Shown in pieces: positions 1 through 11,499 of a stretch of DNA of 64,000 bases. The stretch is taken from assembly GCF_040581485.1 (NCBI RefSeq), contig NC_090133.1:11036001-11100000 (forward strand). Reading direction: 5' to 3'. The notes under the pieces were generated by a model. That model did not search any database. It saw only the letters and a program-made list of their open reading frames with translations, and was not told where the DNA came from. Made by a program: the position numbers and the translations under genes. Source of the stretch: Linepithema humile. Its lineage: Eukaryota; Arthropoda; Insecta; Hymenoptera; Formicidae. Numbering within the stretch: the first letter of the stretch is position 1; each line of letters opens with the position of its first letter.

Positions 1-1691
1 TTTTTGCTGAACATAATATTGCACTTTATTCCGCAAATCATTTAATTCCATTATTGAAAGATATCTGCATGATCCCTGAAGTTGTATCAGATCTTTCACT
101 GGCACGAGATAAATGTACTAAAGTTATTACACAAGTAATTGCAAAACGCGAGATTGAAAAAATTATAATAAATCTACAAAAATGTAAATTTTCAATTCTA
201 ATAGATGAAAGTACAGATATTTCAGATAAAAAGCTTATGTGTGTTCTTGTGCAATATGTTTCACCATTGACTAAAAAAGTAACAACACAATTATTAGATT
301 TATTGTCTGTAGACGCAACAGATTGTTCCGCGAATAAACTTTTTGAAATTTTTAAAAATATGTTACATAATAAAAAAATTCCTTTAAAAAATATAGTCGG
401 AATGGCAAGTGATAATGCATCTGTAATGATTGGATGCAATAATTCTTTTATGTCACGATTAAAATTAGAAATACCGGGTCTTGTTACGTTAAATTGTATT
501 TGCCATTCATCCGCGCTTGTAGCAAGTAAAGCATGCGAAAAACTTCCAGAGTCATGTGAAAATTTGATTCGTGCAGTTAGTACTTACATTTCAGGCAGTG
601 CAAAGAGATGTGCAATTTTAGTTGAATTTCAGGAATTTTTCAATGTGGAAAGAAATAAGATTTTGAAATTATCAAATACTCGGTGGTTGATATTGCATAA
701 ATGCATTGTTAGATTATTAGATAATTGGAAAGTTTTAAAAAATTTTTTTGTTTTGGCTGTAGTAGAGGATAAATTACAATCTGCGGAAATAATTTTAAAT
801 CAATTGAATGATAATTTTATAAAAGCATATTTATTATTTTTAAAATATTCGTTGAATTTTTTTAACAATTTTAATGCTCTTTTTCAATCTCGTAAAGTTT
901 TAATACATACGTTGTTTGAAAATAGCCAACGATTAATTCGCGAAATAGGACAAAATTTTCTTATTCCACAAGCTGTAAAGTGTATTGTTGATTTAAATAT
1001 AGACGATAATAAAAATATTCAAGATATAAATAATATATATGTTGGTCCGGAATGTGAAAGTTTTTTAGAAACATTATCTTCGGAATGCGCGCAAGAAATA
1101 AAATAAAATTGTTTACAGTTTTACATAACTGCAGTTCGCGAAATGTTGAAACGTTTGCCATATAGAGATACTGTTTTTGAACAATTAATGTTTTTACAGC
1201 CGAAAATTGCTCTTTACGATGAATCTAGAGTCAAATTTAAAGATTTAACATTTATTGCAACGCGTATAGGAAATATTGATATTACTAAATTAGCTTTTGA
1301 GTGGAGAATTTTACCATCCGTTTTCACTAACGAAGAAAAAGAAGAGCTAGCTTCTCTAGAAATCGATGCGATGTGGAAAAGAATATTAGAATTTAAAAAT
1401 TTTAATGGGGAAAAAATGTTTCAAAATTTAGAGTCATTAGTCGAAGTGGTTCTTTCTTTTCCTCATTCTAATGCTGAAGCGGAAAGAATTTTTTCAATAG
1501 TTACAGATATCAAAACTAAAAAAAGAAATCAATTATCAAACGAAACTGTTTCCGCGATTTGTATTATACGTTCTAGTTTTCAAGCTGAAGGCATTAATTG
1601 TACAAATTTTGAAATTGATTCCGGGCATTTAAAATTACACAATTCGCAAAATTTATATGGAAAACCAGGTAGTTCATCTGATGGTTCTTAA
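1..1691 (+). pseudogene. hAT-superfamily transposase, 5'-truncated by the window edge and broken by one stop
   Basis: One reading frame runs from base 3 to 1691 and is interrupted only by a TAA at 1104-1106. Before the stop are the hAT catalytic-core signatures IDESTDIS (about 208-231), SDNASVMIG and the NTRW segment. After it is the C-terminal dimerisation block with LSFPHSNAEAERIFS, typical of ZBED/SCAND3-like hAT proteins. The frame is open up to the left edge, so the BED zinc finger and N-terminus lie outside. hAT transposases cut and paste DNA and leave 8-bp target duplications. The single in-frame stop and otherwise intact coding suggest a fairly recent inactivation; an assembly error is the alternative. 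A domesticated host gene is less likely, because no introns are visible. Confidence 0.85.
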
Positions 1692-2495
1692 TGCTTTTAT
1701 GTTTAATATATTTTTTTGTGCAATTTCAGTGCAATTTTTCATATTTATTTTGTAAATATTATTTATTTTTTTTTTGCATAACAGACACATCTAGCCAATA
1801 ATTTTTAGTTGCATGTTAGTTATATAGATAAAATTATTAATATTGTTATGTTTTTCAGATTTTAATATATTTTTTATTTAACATAATGTGATATTACATA
1901 AAATGTGATACATATATAAGTACCTGACGAAAGCCATGCAATATTATTTTTATTTTTATTAACTGTGCATTTTATTTTTATTAATTAAAGATTTTAATAA
2001 GCAAGTTAATTAAAGATCACATGGCTGTCAAAATTTTTTATTTCTACAATTGTATTTGTATTTTTATATTATGTTTATATTTTTATTTTAAATATATATT
2101 TATTATTAATTAATGAATATTATTTTTGTTGTATAAATACTGGTAAGGTTTTAAGCAGTTTTCCTTACCCTTGCAACGAATGTTGGTATTTTTTGAGATC
2201 TCTGCTAAATAAAAGATTTTAATTTTATTTATGTAAAAAGTGTTTTATTTGAAGAATATATAATTTTTTCCCCTTTATTTCTTCCTTTTTATTATAATTA
2301 ATATTTAGAAAATATTTAATATATATACATATATCTTATTATATATATATTTTATTTTTAAATACATTTTTTTTTAATTTTGAAATATTTTAAATGTAGG
2401 GGGATAACGACGCCTTGTTTAACTCGTATGAGATACTATACTGACGCCGTATTGTCGCACATGCGCGTACAACCGGTCCCATATCGCAACACTGG
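1692..2495. other. AT-rich 3' flank of the hAT remnant
   Basis: Mostly T/A-rich sequence with poly-T runs and no convincing coding frame. It probably holds the 3' UTR and end of the hAT element, but I could not identify its terminal inverted repeat. The last 100 bases (2398-2495) are abruptly GC-richer and abut the fold-back element. Confidence 0.4.
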
Positions 2496-3624
2496 GTGCT
2501 GGCCGGCAATGCTGCCAGAAACGAGCGGCGGCATCACACTAATACAACCGAGAACCGATGACGTCACCCTATCCGTGTGAGCTCGACCCGGTCGACCAAT
2601 GGAAGAGAACGCCGTTTCCCTTCCACCGAGCCGACGCAACAGACGATAAATGCTAAGAAGTAAGTGTTTCTAAGGCATGTGGCTGGAATATGAAAAATCC
2701 CGTGTTCGAGATTTGCTTCTCGCAACTTTCTTTTCTTTTTTCCGCATTTGTTTCTAACAGTGTAAATTATCAAATAATCTTTTTTTTGCTTAAAAAATAA
2801 TAGTTTATATTTATTAATAATATTCGCATATGTTAAAACTAACAATTTTTGAAATAATTCAGATTTGCTATTGTCAATAGAAAAATGAAGTTATTTTGCA
2901 ATATTGCAACAAAGTGTAAATTTAACATATACTATGTTCTTGCCATTCGCCTTATTCGTTTAGCCATGCTTGCTTTGGCATTTATGTCTATCGACTCGAA
3001 AGATTTTACATACCTGTAAAACTTTTAATTATTTCCCAACTTACAATTAGTCACTCGCGTCCTGATATTTTTTCTCCCGTTCAATAATTTTCTATTCGTA
3101 CATTCGGAGAATCCGAATAGTGAGATCAATAATGTACTTAATTTTCGTACACTCTAGTATCTCAATCTGAGATCGGTGTACATTTTAACGTGTCAAATGT
3201 AGACGAATTATTTCTATATAAAAGATAATTAAAATTTTCACACCAACAATCTATGATATATGCTCCATATGCCATATTATATTTTATTCCATTTTTAATC
3301 ATTTATTTTAAACTACTGCATATTAGCAAAAGTTACTGTACTATGGAGATGAGTGGAGGAGACGGTAACATATATTATAAATGCAGTCAGATTTATTGTA
3401 CTCTTGTTAAAATATTGTAAAAATAATGTATTATTAGTAATTATAATAGTATTTATTAGTAATTATAATAGTATTATTAATAGTGGTCTTCCGCACCACC
3501 TTCGAGGTTCCACTAACGGCGCGTTAGGTTTTTTTAGTGGACCTTCGCCAGGAGCCCTATTATACCACATTTCATTAATCTTTCTATATATTTCTTTTAT
3601 ACATATGTGATGTCATTTGTAGAC
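2496..3624 (+). repeat. Left inverted arm of the 4.4 kb fold-back element
   Basis: The reverse complement is found at 5760-6888. The outer end reads into GCAATGCTGCCAGAAAC and the inner end into GTCATTTGTAGAC. Positions about 3045-3260 resemble the body of the SINE-like repeat (CTGATATTTTTTCTC, then GTACACT and GAGATCGGTGTAC). The open frames in the arm have no recognisable domain and are not called as genes. Confidence 0.85.
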
Positions 3625-3727
3625 AAAATACTTTTTTTACACTTGTCATTTACAAGTGCGGTGTCATTTGCAGACAAGATACTCTTTTTACTCTTGTCAT
3701 TTACAAGTGCGGTGTCATTTGCAGATA
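3610..3727. repeat. 51-bp tandem repeat at the arm/core junction
   Basis: A unit containing CTTGTCATTTACAAGTGCGG and TGTCATTTGCAGACA recurs with a period of about 51 bp (about 2.3 copies), starting in the end of the left arm and running into the core. Tandem subrepeats at arm junctions are typical of fold-back elements. Confidence 0.6.
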
Positions 3728-4025
3728 TACCAAATTTTAAACAATTTCAACAAAATTTGGCAAAATTACGACGATTTATATCTTAAAATCTTATTGAATT
3801 TGGGAATAAAAATTTTTCAATTTTTTATTTTTATTATTAAAAATAAGCATCGAACAAAAAAACTGCAAATAGAAAAAAGTTTCGTCTCATCATTCTCTAC
3901 AAGCCTATGTTTAAAAAAAATTAATTTTGCGACTTTCAAAATTTTCATGCTTCGAGACGTTTAGACGATATTTTTACACGATTTCGAGCGCAGAGCGATT
4001 TCGTTGATGCGCGTCCTCAATTGTG

Positions 4026-4057
4026 TTTATAAGTCGCGTACAAACAGAGATCAGACT
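4026..4057 (+). promoter_or_regulatory. Candidate core promoter of the RGG gene
   Basis: TTTATAAG at 4026-4033 is followed about 25 bases later by TCAGACT (4051-4057), matching the spacing and sequence of an arthropod TATA box and initiator (TCAGT type). The ATG of the gene follows at 4125. A second TCAGT lies at 4076. Predicted only. Confidence 0.4.
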
Positions 4058-4124
4058 AGTTCCTTCGGTTCCTTATCAGTTAATACACTTGACGGAAAAG
4101 TTGATTTGAAGAATATTGCGAAAT

Positions 4125-5360
4125 ATGGATCGTAAGTAGAAAATTAAATTATTATTAAAATCATCATAAGAGATATAAATTATTATTATTTATTAATTAA
4201 AAATAAAATTTTTAATTAAATAATATGAAAAACGGCATAAGAGTGATGACTAGATTGATTATGACTAGAATTATGTGTTAAGAATTAGGAATAATTAATA
4301 CATTTCGTTATCTTATTTCAAATAAAATAATTCCAATTTGATTTTCCTAATATTTAATATTTATTCCTATTCCTAATATTTTCTCTATTCTACGTAGAGA
4401 ATCTTTATTATAATATAACGTTACTCCAATAATCGCTAATCTCAATCTATTGTTTCTATGTTGCAAGTTTCTCAAGTAGCATAGCTTTTTAAAAAAATTT
4501 ACATTAAATCTTGCTTAAAGATTAAAATTTTTAATTTTATGTATTTTGAATATTAAAATTGCTGATTCTTTTAATTTTATGTATATTGAGAATGGTCGAA
4601 TAGTCAACTGTTTATATTCTTAAAGACAATTTTGTAAATATAAGAAAGGTTAACACATATTATTTAGCTGTAGCTCATAATTCTTCTACCGTTTTTCATG
4701 TTATTTATTTTGTTAGCAAAATGTTTAATCTTTAGTTTCTTTCTCCTCTCTTATACATATATAACAGTTTTTATTTTTTTTAAACTCATAAATGTATTAC
4801 TAATTTAATAAATATATATTAATTTTTGCAGAGGACATGACACAAAGAGTGGAAAGTATGACGCTGGAGGAGAAAGATGCTGCTGTACAACAGTTGATGC
4901 AACAAATGTTGCATCAACAAGAAAAATTGGTACAAATGCAGCAGCAGCTGCATTTGTTAATAAGTAGTGGTGCAACAACGCAGCAGCAGCAGCAGCAAAA
5001 TACAAACACAGAAAATATCCAAGAGCAGCAGCAGCCGGAGGAACAAACAAGAGGTACATTATTTTATTTTTTTATTTTTTGTAACTAAATGATTAATTTA
5101 TATGCATGATTGTTTTATTTAATATAGTACTTATCTGTAAATGTGCTTATTTTTTAGAAAAAAGGAGAGGAGGCGGAAAGTCTCGCGCTCGCTGGTATCA
5201 CCAGCGAGGTGGAAGAAGTGAATGGGGAGGCAGAGGTGGATGGGGAGGCAGAGGTGGATGGAGAGGCAGAGGTGGATGGGGTGGCAGAGGTGGGTGGGGA
5301 CCGAGAGGTGGCCAGGGCGGAAGAGGCCATATCATAATAAAAAAATATTATATAAATTAA
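4125..5360 (+). CDS. Gln-rich coiled-coil / RGG-box protein of the fold-back element (3 exons, 143 aa)
   Basis: Exon 1 is 4125-4131 (ATG GAT C before GTAAGT), exon 2 4832-5053 (after TTTTTGCAG, before GTACAT), exon 3 5158-5360 (after TTTTTTAG). The phases join exactly: 7+222+203 = 432 nt, ending in TAA. The protein begins MDQDMTQRVES, has a Gln/Met-rich, probably helical segment (about residues 12-50), a poly-Gln stretch, then a basic C-terminus with tandem WGGRGG units (about 95-130). RGG boxes bind RNA or G-rich nucleic acid in many proteins. No transposase, nuclease or polymerase motif is present, so it could be an accessory nucleic-acid-binding protein or a captured host gene. AATAAA at 5336 overlaps the coding end. 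No homologue recognised. Confidence 0.6.
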
Positions 5361-5759
5361 AAAAATATTAGATAAATATAAAAATAATTTTATATATTAA
5401 TTTCATATTAATATTAATTTTATTTTTTTAACAAACTTTTATTTTTTAATATTTTTTTTGTATTTTTTATTTATATTTTTATTATTTTTGACGATATTTT
5501 TATTATTTTTTAATTTTTTATTTATATTTTTATTTTATATTTTTTTTATTGATTTATTATTATTATTAATAATATGTTTTTTAATCTAATTTATGTGATA
5601 ACATTATAATAAATATATATTGACTAGTCATATTGTGATAATTTTATATTAAGATTTATTTTACATATATATAAAATAAAATTTCAAATAAAATAAATTA
5701 TCTCGTGCTAACTCTCTATCCCGTCACATATTTATAGATAAATAAAATATTACTAACAT
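5361..5759. other. AT-rich 3' part of the fold-back core
   Basis: Nearly pure A/T with runs of TATTTTTATT. It probably holds the 3' UTR of the RGG gene and spacer to the right arm; nothing else is recognised. Confidence 0.5.
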
Positions 5760-6888
5760 GTCTACAAATGACATCACATATGTATAAAAGAAATATATAG
5801 AAAGATTAATGAAATGTGGTATAATAGGGCTCCTGGCGAAGGTCCACTAAAAAAACCTAACGCGCCGTTAGTGGAACCTCGAAGGTGGTGCGGAAGACCA
5901 CTATTAATAATACTATTATAATTACTAATAAATACTATTATAATTACTAATAATACATTATTTTTACAATATTTTAACAAGAGTACAATAAATCTGACTG
6001 CATTTATAATATATGTTACCGTCTCCTCCACTCATCTCCATAGTACAGTAACTTTTGCTAATATGCAGTAGTTTAAAATAAATGATTAAAAATGGAATAA
6101 AATATAATATGGCATATGGAGCATATATCATAGATTGTTGGTGTGAAAATTTTAATTATCTTTTATATAGAAATAATTCGTCTACATTTGACACGTTAAA
6201 ATGTACACCGATCTCAGATTGAGATACTAGAGTGTACGAAAATTAAGTACATTATTGATCTCACTATTCGGATTCTCCGAATGTACGAATAGAAAATTAT
6301 TGAACGGGAGAAAAAATATCAGGACGCGAGTGACTAATTGTAAGTTGGGAAATAATTAAAAGTTTTACAGGTATGTAAAATCTTTCGAGTCGATAGACAT
6401 AAATGCCAAAGCAAGCATGGCTAAACGAATAAGGCGAATGGCAAGAACATAGTATATGTTAAATTTACACTTTGTTGCAATATTGCAAAATAACTTCATT
6501 TTTCTATTGACAATAGCAAATCTGAATTATTTCAAAAATTGTTAGTTTTAACATATGCGAATATTATTAATAAATATAAACTATTATTTTTTAAGCAAAA
6601 AAAAGATTATTTGATAATTTACACTGTTAGAAACAAATGCGGAAAAAAGAAAAGAAAGTTGCGAGAAGCAAATCTCGAACACGGGATTTTTCATATTCCA
6701 GCCACATGCCTTAGAAACACTTACTTCTTAGCATTTATCGTCTGTTGCGTCGGCTCGGTGGAAGGGAAACGGCGTTCTCTTCCATTGGTCGACCGGGTCG
6801 AGCTCACACGGATAGGGTGACGTCATCGGTTCTCGGTTGTATTAGTGTGATGCCGCCGCTTGTTTCTGGCAGCATTGCTGGCCGGCTC
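5760..6888 (-). repeat. Right inverted arm of the 4.4 kb fold-back element
   Basis: Inverted copy of 2496-3624. It ends in GGCAGCATTGCTGGCCGG, immediately before the first visible coding sequence of the + strand DUF4806-like gene. Confidence 0.85.
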
Positions 6889-6902
6889 GAGTTTGCATCA
6901 CT

Positions 6903-9900
6903 GATTCACACAAAACATTCATCCACCATCAAAACCACCACATAAACAAACAACATTAGGAGCACCTCCTGTACAATGCAATTGCCTATCACCAGCCAGA
7001 CAAGGATATGAAAAAGGGACAAAAGAGATGGGAACATCCCGTGATATAATGCGGTCTCTAAAGTAAGTTTCATAAATAATTACAAGATAGTCGTTTATGT
7101 GCACGAATAAAGACATCAAATTTTATTTCAGAATGATCATGGCGCAACTACGTCGTATGGAAAAGCGACAAATCTTTATTGAAAATAAAACCGAGTAAGT
7201 ATTAATTTTATGACTATTTAATTACTAAGGAATAGCAAGCAACTTATTGTACTATAAATGAATTTTTAATCCCATAATTTAATTTTTTTCCTACAGTGAA
7301 AATGGAAGAACCATTAAACGGTTATTACGAGAGTCTGCAGTGAGGAGACCAGCAAAGCCACAGGGGGTTTTGTTTAGAACCGTGGACGATTTCTTGGCCT
7401 TCGAAGAAGTTGACGAAGAAATTTACAATGATTTGGTAAGAATTTTTTCTAAATATACAGGATGTCCCACCAAAAGTAGCCACCTCCTTTTATCTTTTAT
7501 TGTAAATTAAAAGAGATAGATCATAACAAATATATATCAAATTAAATAATTCAAACTGAACTTTATTGTGAGTATAATAGTTGCTTACAAAAGCTATTTG
7601 TGTTTATGGGCTTATTGCTCAAAGGATGTGTTCGACTCGGTTGAAAGTTTTATGAGAACCAATTTTGTTAGAAAAATATAATTTTATTTTTCTCGTCAGA
7701 GAATGAGTATATGTACAAGTTTCGTTTTCTGTTTAAATTAATTGATTGCGTCAGAGGCGCTTTCTCGGTGAAGGTGTAAGACCGAGAATTAAAAAAAAAA
7801 TATACGGGCGCGGTAAGAAATTACCGGCCGCGTCTTGGTATACTGAACGGGTCCTAAAAAGGACGGTTCAATCGAATCAGCTCGTTGTAGCTCCTTTCCC
7901 GGTGTCGGTGGAACTCCGTTCGGAAAGTGGTCTTCCGTCTGACAACTGCTCTCCGAGCAGGCTCTAGGCGGCGAAGTCTGGATAGCCACGGAACGAGTTT
8001 CCGGTGTGCCGGTGGCTGCAACCGTCTCGGCTCTCGGTATTACGGAATGCTCCGTGTACCGGGGAGAGAGAGGTCTCCGAATTCGGATGTCGCCTGGTAC
8101 TAGAGTGTCCCTTGGTGGCCGAGTCAACCGGACGCAGAACTCTAGGGAAATTAGCTTCCACGCTAGAGTCTGAGGAGGTGACGGCGGTACTGAAGTATCA
8201 GTGGGCCGCTTGATTGAAGTGTGCGGCCGATGCTGGGACTCTGTTTTTCTTTTACGTGCCTTGCGAGGCAACGTGAGAAAAACGTCGAGACAATTTGCCT
8301 CTGGTTAAGTTCTGCTAAAGCAGAGTAAGACTTAGCTCAAGGGCCCTTGGAGAGAGCTCGCCTTGAAGCGAGTGAGTGAGTAAAGATTGCGGAGAAACTC
8401 TTTTATATCGCTTCGATCGAAGCTTGATCGCGAGAAAGCTCTTCACTGCCTGCGCAACCTGGCGGTGTATCCGTAAGCTCGTAACTCAGTAGTAGGCTTG
8501 CGGCGCGTAGCGGCGCCGCGGCGTATTATGCCGCGTAAGTGTAGCGGTGTGGCGGTGAGCCGCCACAGTGTTAACAAACGGAGAGGTATGCATAATTTTT
8601 TTAAAATAATGTAGATATTTTGATGTAAGAAAAGTTGTAGCGCTGTTTGAAAAGAATACAACGATGTATAATTTAATATAAATATTTTACATATTATACG
8701 AGTTTTATCGGCTTAAAGTATTGCGGGCGACGCGACGTCTACCTTTTCACTTTCGGCCTTACGATATGGCCAACTTCTGACTCGTGCGTTAGAGATTGAC
8801 ATATGTCAATTGAAAGTGTAGCGCTGTTAATTATTAATTAATTATTGAAGTTGGTCATATCGCAGGGCCAAAAGTGAAAAGGTAGACGTCGCCTGTGACA
8901 TTTCAAGCCGATAAAACTCGTATAATATGTAAAATATTTATATTAAATTATACATCGTTGTATTCTTTTCAAACAGCGCTACAACTTTTCTTACATCAAA
9001 ATATCTACATTATTATAAAAAAATTATGCATACCTCTCCGTTCGTTAACACGAATAACTTTTGTAAGCAATTTATTATGCTCAAAATAGAGTTCAGTTTA
9101 AACCATTTAATTTGATATATATTTGTTATGGTCTATCTCTTTTAATTTAAAAAATAAAAGGAGATGGCCACTTTTGGCGGGACACCCTGTATATTTACAG
9201 TAATTAAATTTGCTACAAAAATTTTGTATTAGGTGGTGTACTTTATTTACATTGGACGGGCCAATCCAGTTGATTGCGCTGCAGAATATTTTTGCAGTGT
9301 ATTTCTAGAAGATGAGGAGTTTTCATCACACCTCACCTTAAATGGAAGAACTGGACCAGGGGGATGTAAACTGCGAGACAGTCGCTTTGTACAAGCATGT
9401 CAAGGTTTGTAAAAAATACTGTTAGTGTTTATATTCTACATTGATTACGTTTACACGTCAAACTTAATCGGGTTTAGTAACATTCGTAGTTCTGAGGTTG
9501 GTTAATCACAGCCATTCTTCTAAAAAATGGAACGGTTGTCATTGACTAGCCTTGGAACAACGGATCCCAGTAAACGAGAAAGTATTGAAAGTTCAGAAAT
9601 AGGATTGAAAATTATTGAGAAGAATTCATTTACGATGATGCCAAATTCTATTTAATTCTTTTCAATAATTTTCAATCCTATTTCTGAACTTTTAATATTT
9701 TCTCGTTTATTAGGATGTCATTAAATTTGATTAAGAGTGACATGTAAACGTAGTCATTGAATACATGACGATAACTAAGGTGTTTCTCGTCGATTTTTCC
9801 AGATGCCATAAACTCAAATAAACATTTTTCCAACCCCAACAACGTCGAATTTCATGAAGCTCTGGAAAAGGCTCTAAAAAGCCTTAAAACCAGAAAATTA

Positions 9901-11309
9901 TAATAAAAAACGACGACAAGAAAATGAAGAGGAATTCTTACTAAATCAACGCCGGCGAATGGACAATGAAGATGAGGTCTGTACTCTTTTTTTTTTACTA
10001 GTTGTACTAGTTCAGAATTTATCTTTTATCTTCCAATGTGGAGGGAAAAAGATAAACTCTGAATTAGTGCAGCCAGTTTAGTTAAAAAGAACAGATCTAT
10101 GATCTACAGGAAACTACAGGATTCGAGGACATCCCGGAGGAAACCGAAGACGGCAACGAAATGAAAGAGACCCAGCACACGGAAGAAACTGAGGACACCG
10201 ACGAAATGGAGAACACTCACAATCAGCTCTGGTAAAAAAATGTCATATTTTCTTATAAATCTTTTAAATTTTAGAAATTTTTTATATTTTAGTTTTTTTA
10301 TATTTTAATTTTTTATATTTATAATTTTAGAAATTTTTTAAATTTATGAAGAATTCTGAAAAAAATATAAAAATTTAGATTTTTTAATATTTAGAAAATT
10401 ATAGAATAAGAAATCTACTATAGAATACGAAATTTACTATAAAATACGAAATACATTGATCTTATTATCGAAAATCTGAATGTACGAATTAAAAAGAGGA
10501 AGGAAGTTTTTTAAAGGAAGGAAGAATGAGAGAAAAAATATTAGGGCACGATATGACTAAGCGAATGACTAAGCCGGGAATCGAACCCGGGTCTTCCGCT
10601 TTTCGGGCAACTGTTCTCTAGCCACTCGCGCCCTGATATTTTTTTTTCTCGTTCTTCCTTCCTTCAAATAACTTCCTTTCTCTCTTTAATTCGTACATTC
10701 AGATTCTCGATAATGAGATAGATGTACGCAATTTTCGTACACTTTAGTATCTCGAATCCGAGATCAGTGTGCACTTAATATGTTTCTGTAGATGAATTGA
10801 AATTTTTACATGGAAAACATTAATAATTTTCGCACTATCAACCAGCGATAGCTCGAGAAGCTCTGTAATATATATTAATTTTTTGAGAAAGTTTTAGAAT
10901 TTTTATAGAAAATATAAAAAATTTTATTTTTTATCAGGGAGGACAACAATATCGAGGACACCCAGTACATGGATGAAGATGACGCCGACGAAACCAAGGA
11001 CAACGTAGACGACGACAAGATCCTAGAGGAAATGGCACAGGACGAAGATCTGCAGCTGCCATTGGAACAGCAGGGAAATTTCATAGAAGATACAGAATAT
11101 TTGTGGTAAATTTTGTATTTTTTTTGGACCTTGGAGAAGCAGTATCAAATTTGGATGTGCTTCACAGAGAACGGCGGGGTGGGGCCGTTCTCACCCCTAA
11201 TTAATTTTTCTTTTTCAGGTATAAAGTATGGAGGGGCAAAAGGTTGGTTGTGCCTCACAGAAAAGGGCGGGGATGGGGCCTTTTTCCTTTCATATTAAAA
11301 ATTATTTAA
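6903..11309 (+). CDS. DUF4806-like gene 1, eight exons, 5' end unclear, one frame break
   Basis: Exons joined by phase: about 6903-7062, 7132-7194, 7297-7435, 9233-9404, 9803-9976, 10110-10231, 10938-11105, 11219-11309 (TAA 11307-11309). All have GT donors and AG acceptors. The middle part (RTVDDFLAFEE, YIGRANP, LNGRTGPGGCKLRDS, FVQACQDAI) has the layout of the DUF4806 domain common in ant and wasp genes of unknown function. The tail is very acidic (repeated EDT/DED) and ends in WRGKRLVVPHRKGRGWG. In exon 5 the literal frame stops at 9901 (TAA). Dropping one base in the A-run at 9875-9879 restores phase exactly to exon 6, so this is either a recent frameshift or an assembly error. The 5' end abuts the fold-back element and no start codon is visible. 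Introns carry elements at 7.46, 9.44 and 10.45 kb. Probably nuclear; function unknown. Confidence 0.6.
7458..9189. mobile_element. Palindromic mariner-type MITE in intron 3, itself split by a second insertion
   Basis: The ends CAGGATGTCCCACC and GGCGGGACACCCTG are inverted and flanked by TA, as for Tc1/mariner elements. Arms match over the ends (7458-7600 and 9045-9189) and again inside (8571-8717 with 8904-9050, 8731-8779 with 8846-8892), so the original element was a 0.77 kb palindrome. No transposase remains. Confidence 0.75.
7605..8567. mobile_element. 963-bp GC-rich insertion inside the MITE arm, flanked by GTGTT
   Basis: Comparison with the opposite arm gives the empty site: the sequence between two GTGTT copies (7600-7604 and 8568-8572) is extra. 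Five-base duplication fits an LTR retrotransposon or similar, and TG at 7601 with CA at 8566-8567 could be LTR ends, but then the duplication does not fit. It is strikingly GC-rich for this window. A 160-codon open frame on - (7789-8271) starts MPRKARKRKTESQ and is Pro/Arg/Thr-rich; no domain recognised. Family undetermined. Confidence 0.5.
9440..9762. repeat. Palindromic MITE in intron 4 of DUF4806-like gene 1
   Basis: TTGATTACGTTTACACGTCA at the left is inverted as TGACATGTAAACGTAGTCA at the right. The inner arms (9561-9640 and 9648-9720) form a long hairpin around AAACGAGAAAGTATTGAAAG. No coding capacity. Confidence 0.65.
10455..10800 (-). repeat. tRNA-Gly-derived palindromic SINE copy in intron 6
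   Basis: Around 10556-10640 (reverse strand) is a tRNA-like head with B box GGTTCGATTCC and anticodon-arm remnant GCGGAAGACCCGG. The flanks 10456-10555 and 10635-10720 are inverted copies of one another. The body (GATATTTTTTTTTCTC, GTACACTTTAGTATCTCG, GAGATCAGTG) is the one shared with 41.0-41.6 and 45.1-45.8 kb. Confidence 0.65.
11121..11200 (+). pseudogene. Decayed duplicate of the terminal exon of DUF4806-like gene 1
   Basis: The stretch with TGTGCTTCACAGAGAACGGC and GGGGTGGGGCCGTTCT parallels TGTGCCTCACAGAAAAGGGC and GGGGATGGGGCCTTTTT in exon 8 (11219-11309) about 100 bases downstream. It lies in the last intron, after the exon 7 donor, and keeps no usable acceptor. It is either a tandem exon duplication or an alternative 3' end. 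Confidence 0.45.
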
Positions 11310-11499
11310 AAAATTATAATTTTTTTAGAATTTATAATTTAATTAATTTGTTAATTGTAATTTTAAATTTAAATTATAATTAATAAATTAATTAAATGTA
11401 TATAAATTAATTATATACATTAATATATAAATATGTATATACATAAATACATAATTAAATAAATTAAGAAAATAAAGAAGAGATAAGTACGAAATAATA

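Larger units (their letters stand above)
2496..6888 (+). mobile_element. 4.4 kb fold-back element with 1.13 kb inverted arms and an internal intron-containing gene
   Basis: Two inverted arms (2496-3624 and 5760-6888) frame a 2.1 kb unique core. The arms are almost identical: the same 93- and 85-codon open frames occur unchanged in both, so they are young or kept alike by gene conversion. The outer ends share GCNGGCCNGCAATGCTGCC. I could not find a target-site duplication. The core carries a promoter-like region and a three-exon gene for a small RGG-rich protein, but no transposase. About 300 bp of the core (3725-4020) match the arms of the palindrome inside the P-like elements (14.65-14.95, 15.83-16.13, 47.27-47.54, 48.43-48.73 kb). 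Each arm also contains the body of the tRNA-derived repeat seen at 10.7 and 41.1 kb. Family unknown; Drosophila foldback/NOF elements have a similar architecture, but no homology is claimed. Confidence 0.75.

Noticed and set aside
2564..2845. 93-codon open frame in each arm of the 4.4 kb element (also 6539-6820)
   Set aside because: Identical because the arms are identical; no domain, no start context, and it overlaps GC-rich arm sequence. Treated as chance.
7789..8271. Host gene on - in the GC-rich insertion
   Set aside because: The insertion is bounded by a target duplication inside a MITE arm, so it is mobile DNA; no domain was recognised.
10556..10640. tRNA-Gly genes at 10.6, 24.6, 41.3 and 45.5 kb
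   Set aside because: A/B boxes are present, but acceptor stems do not pair and the copies continue into a shared repeat body; they are SINE heads.
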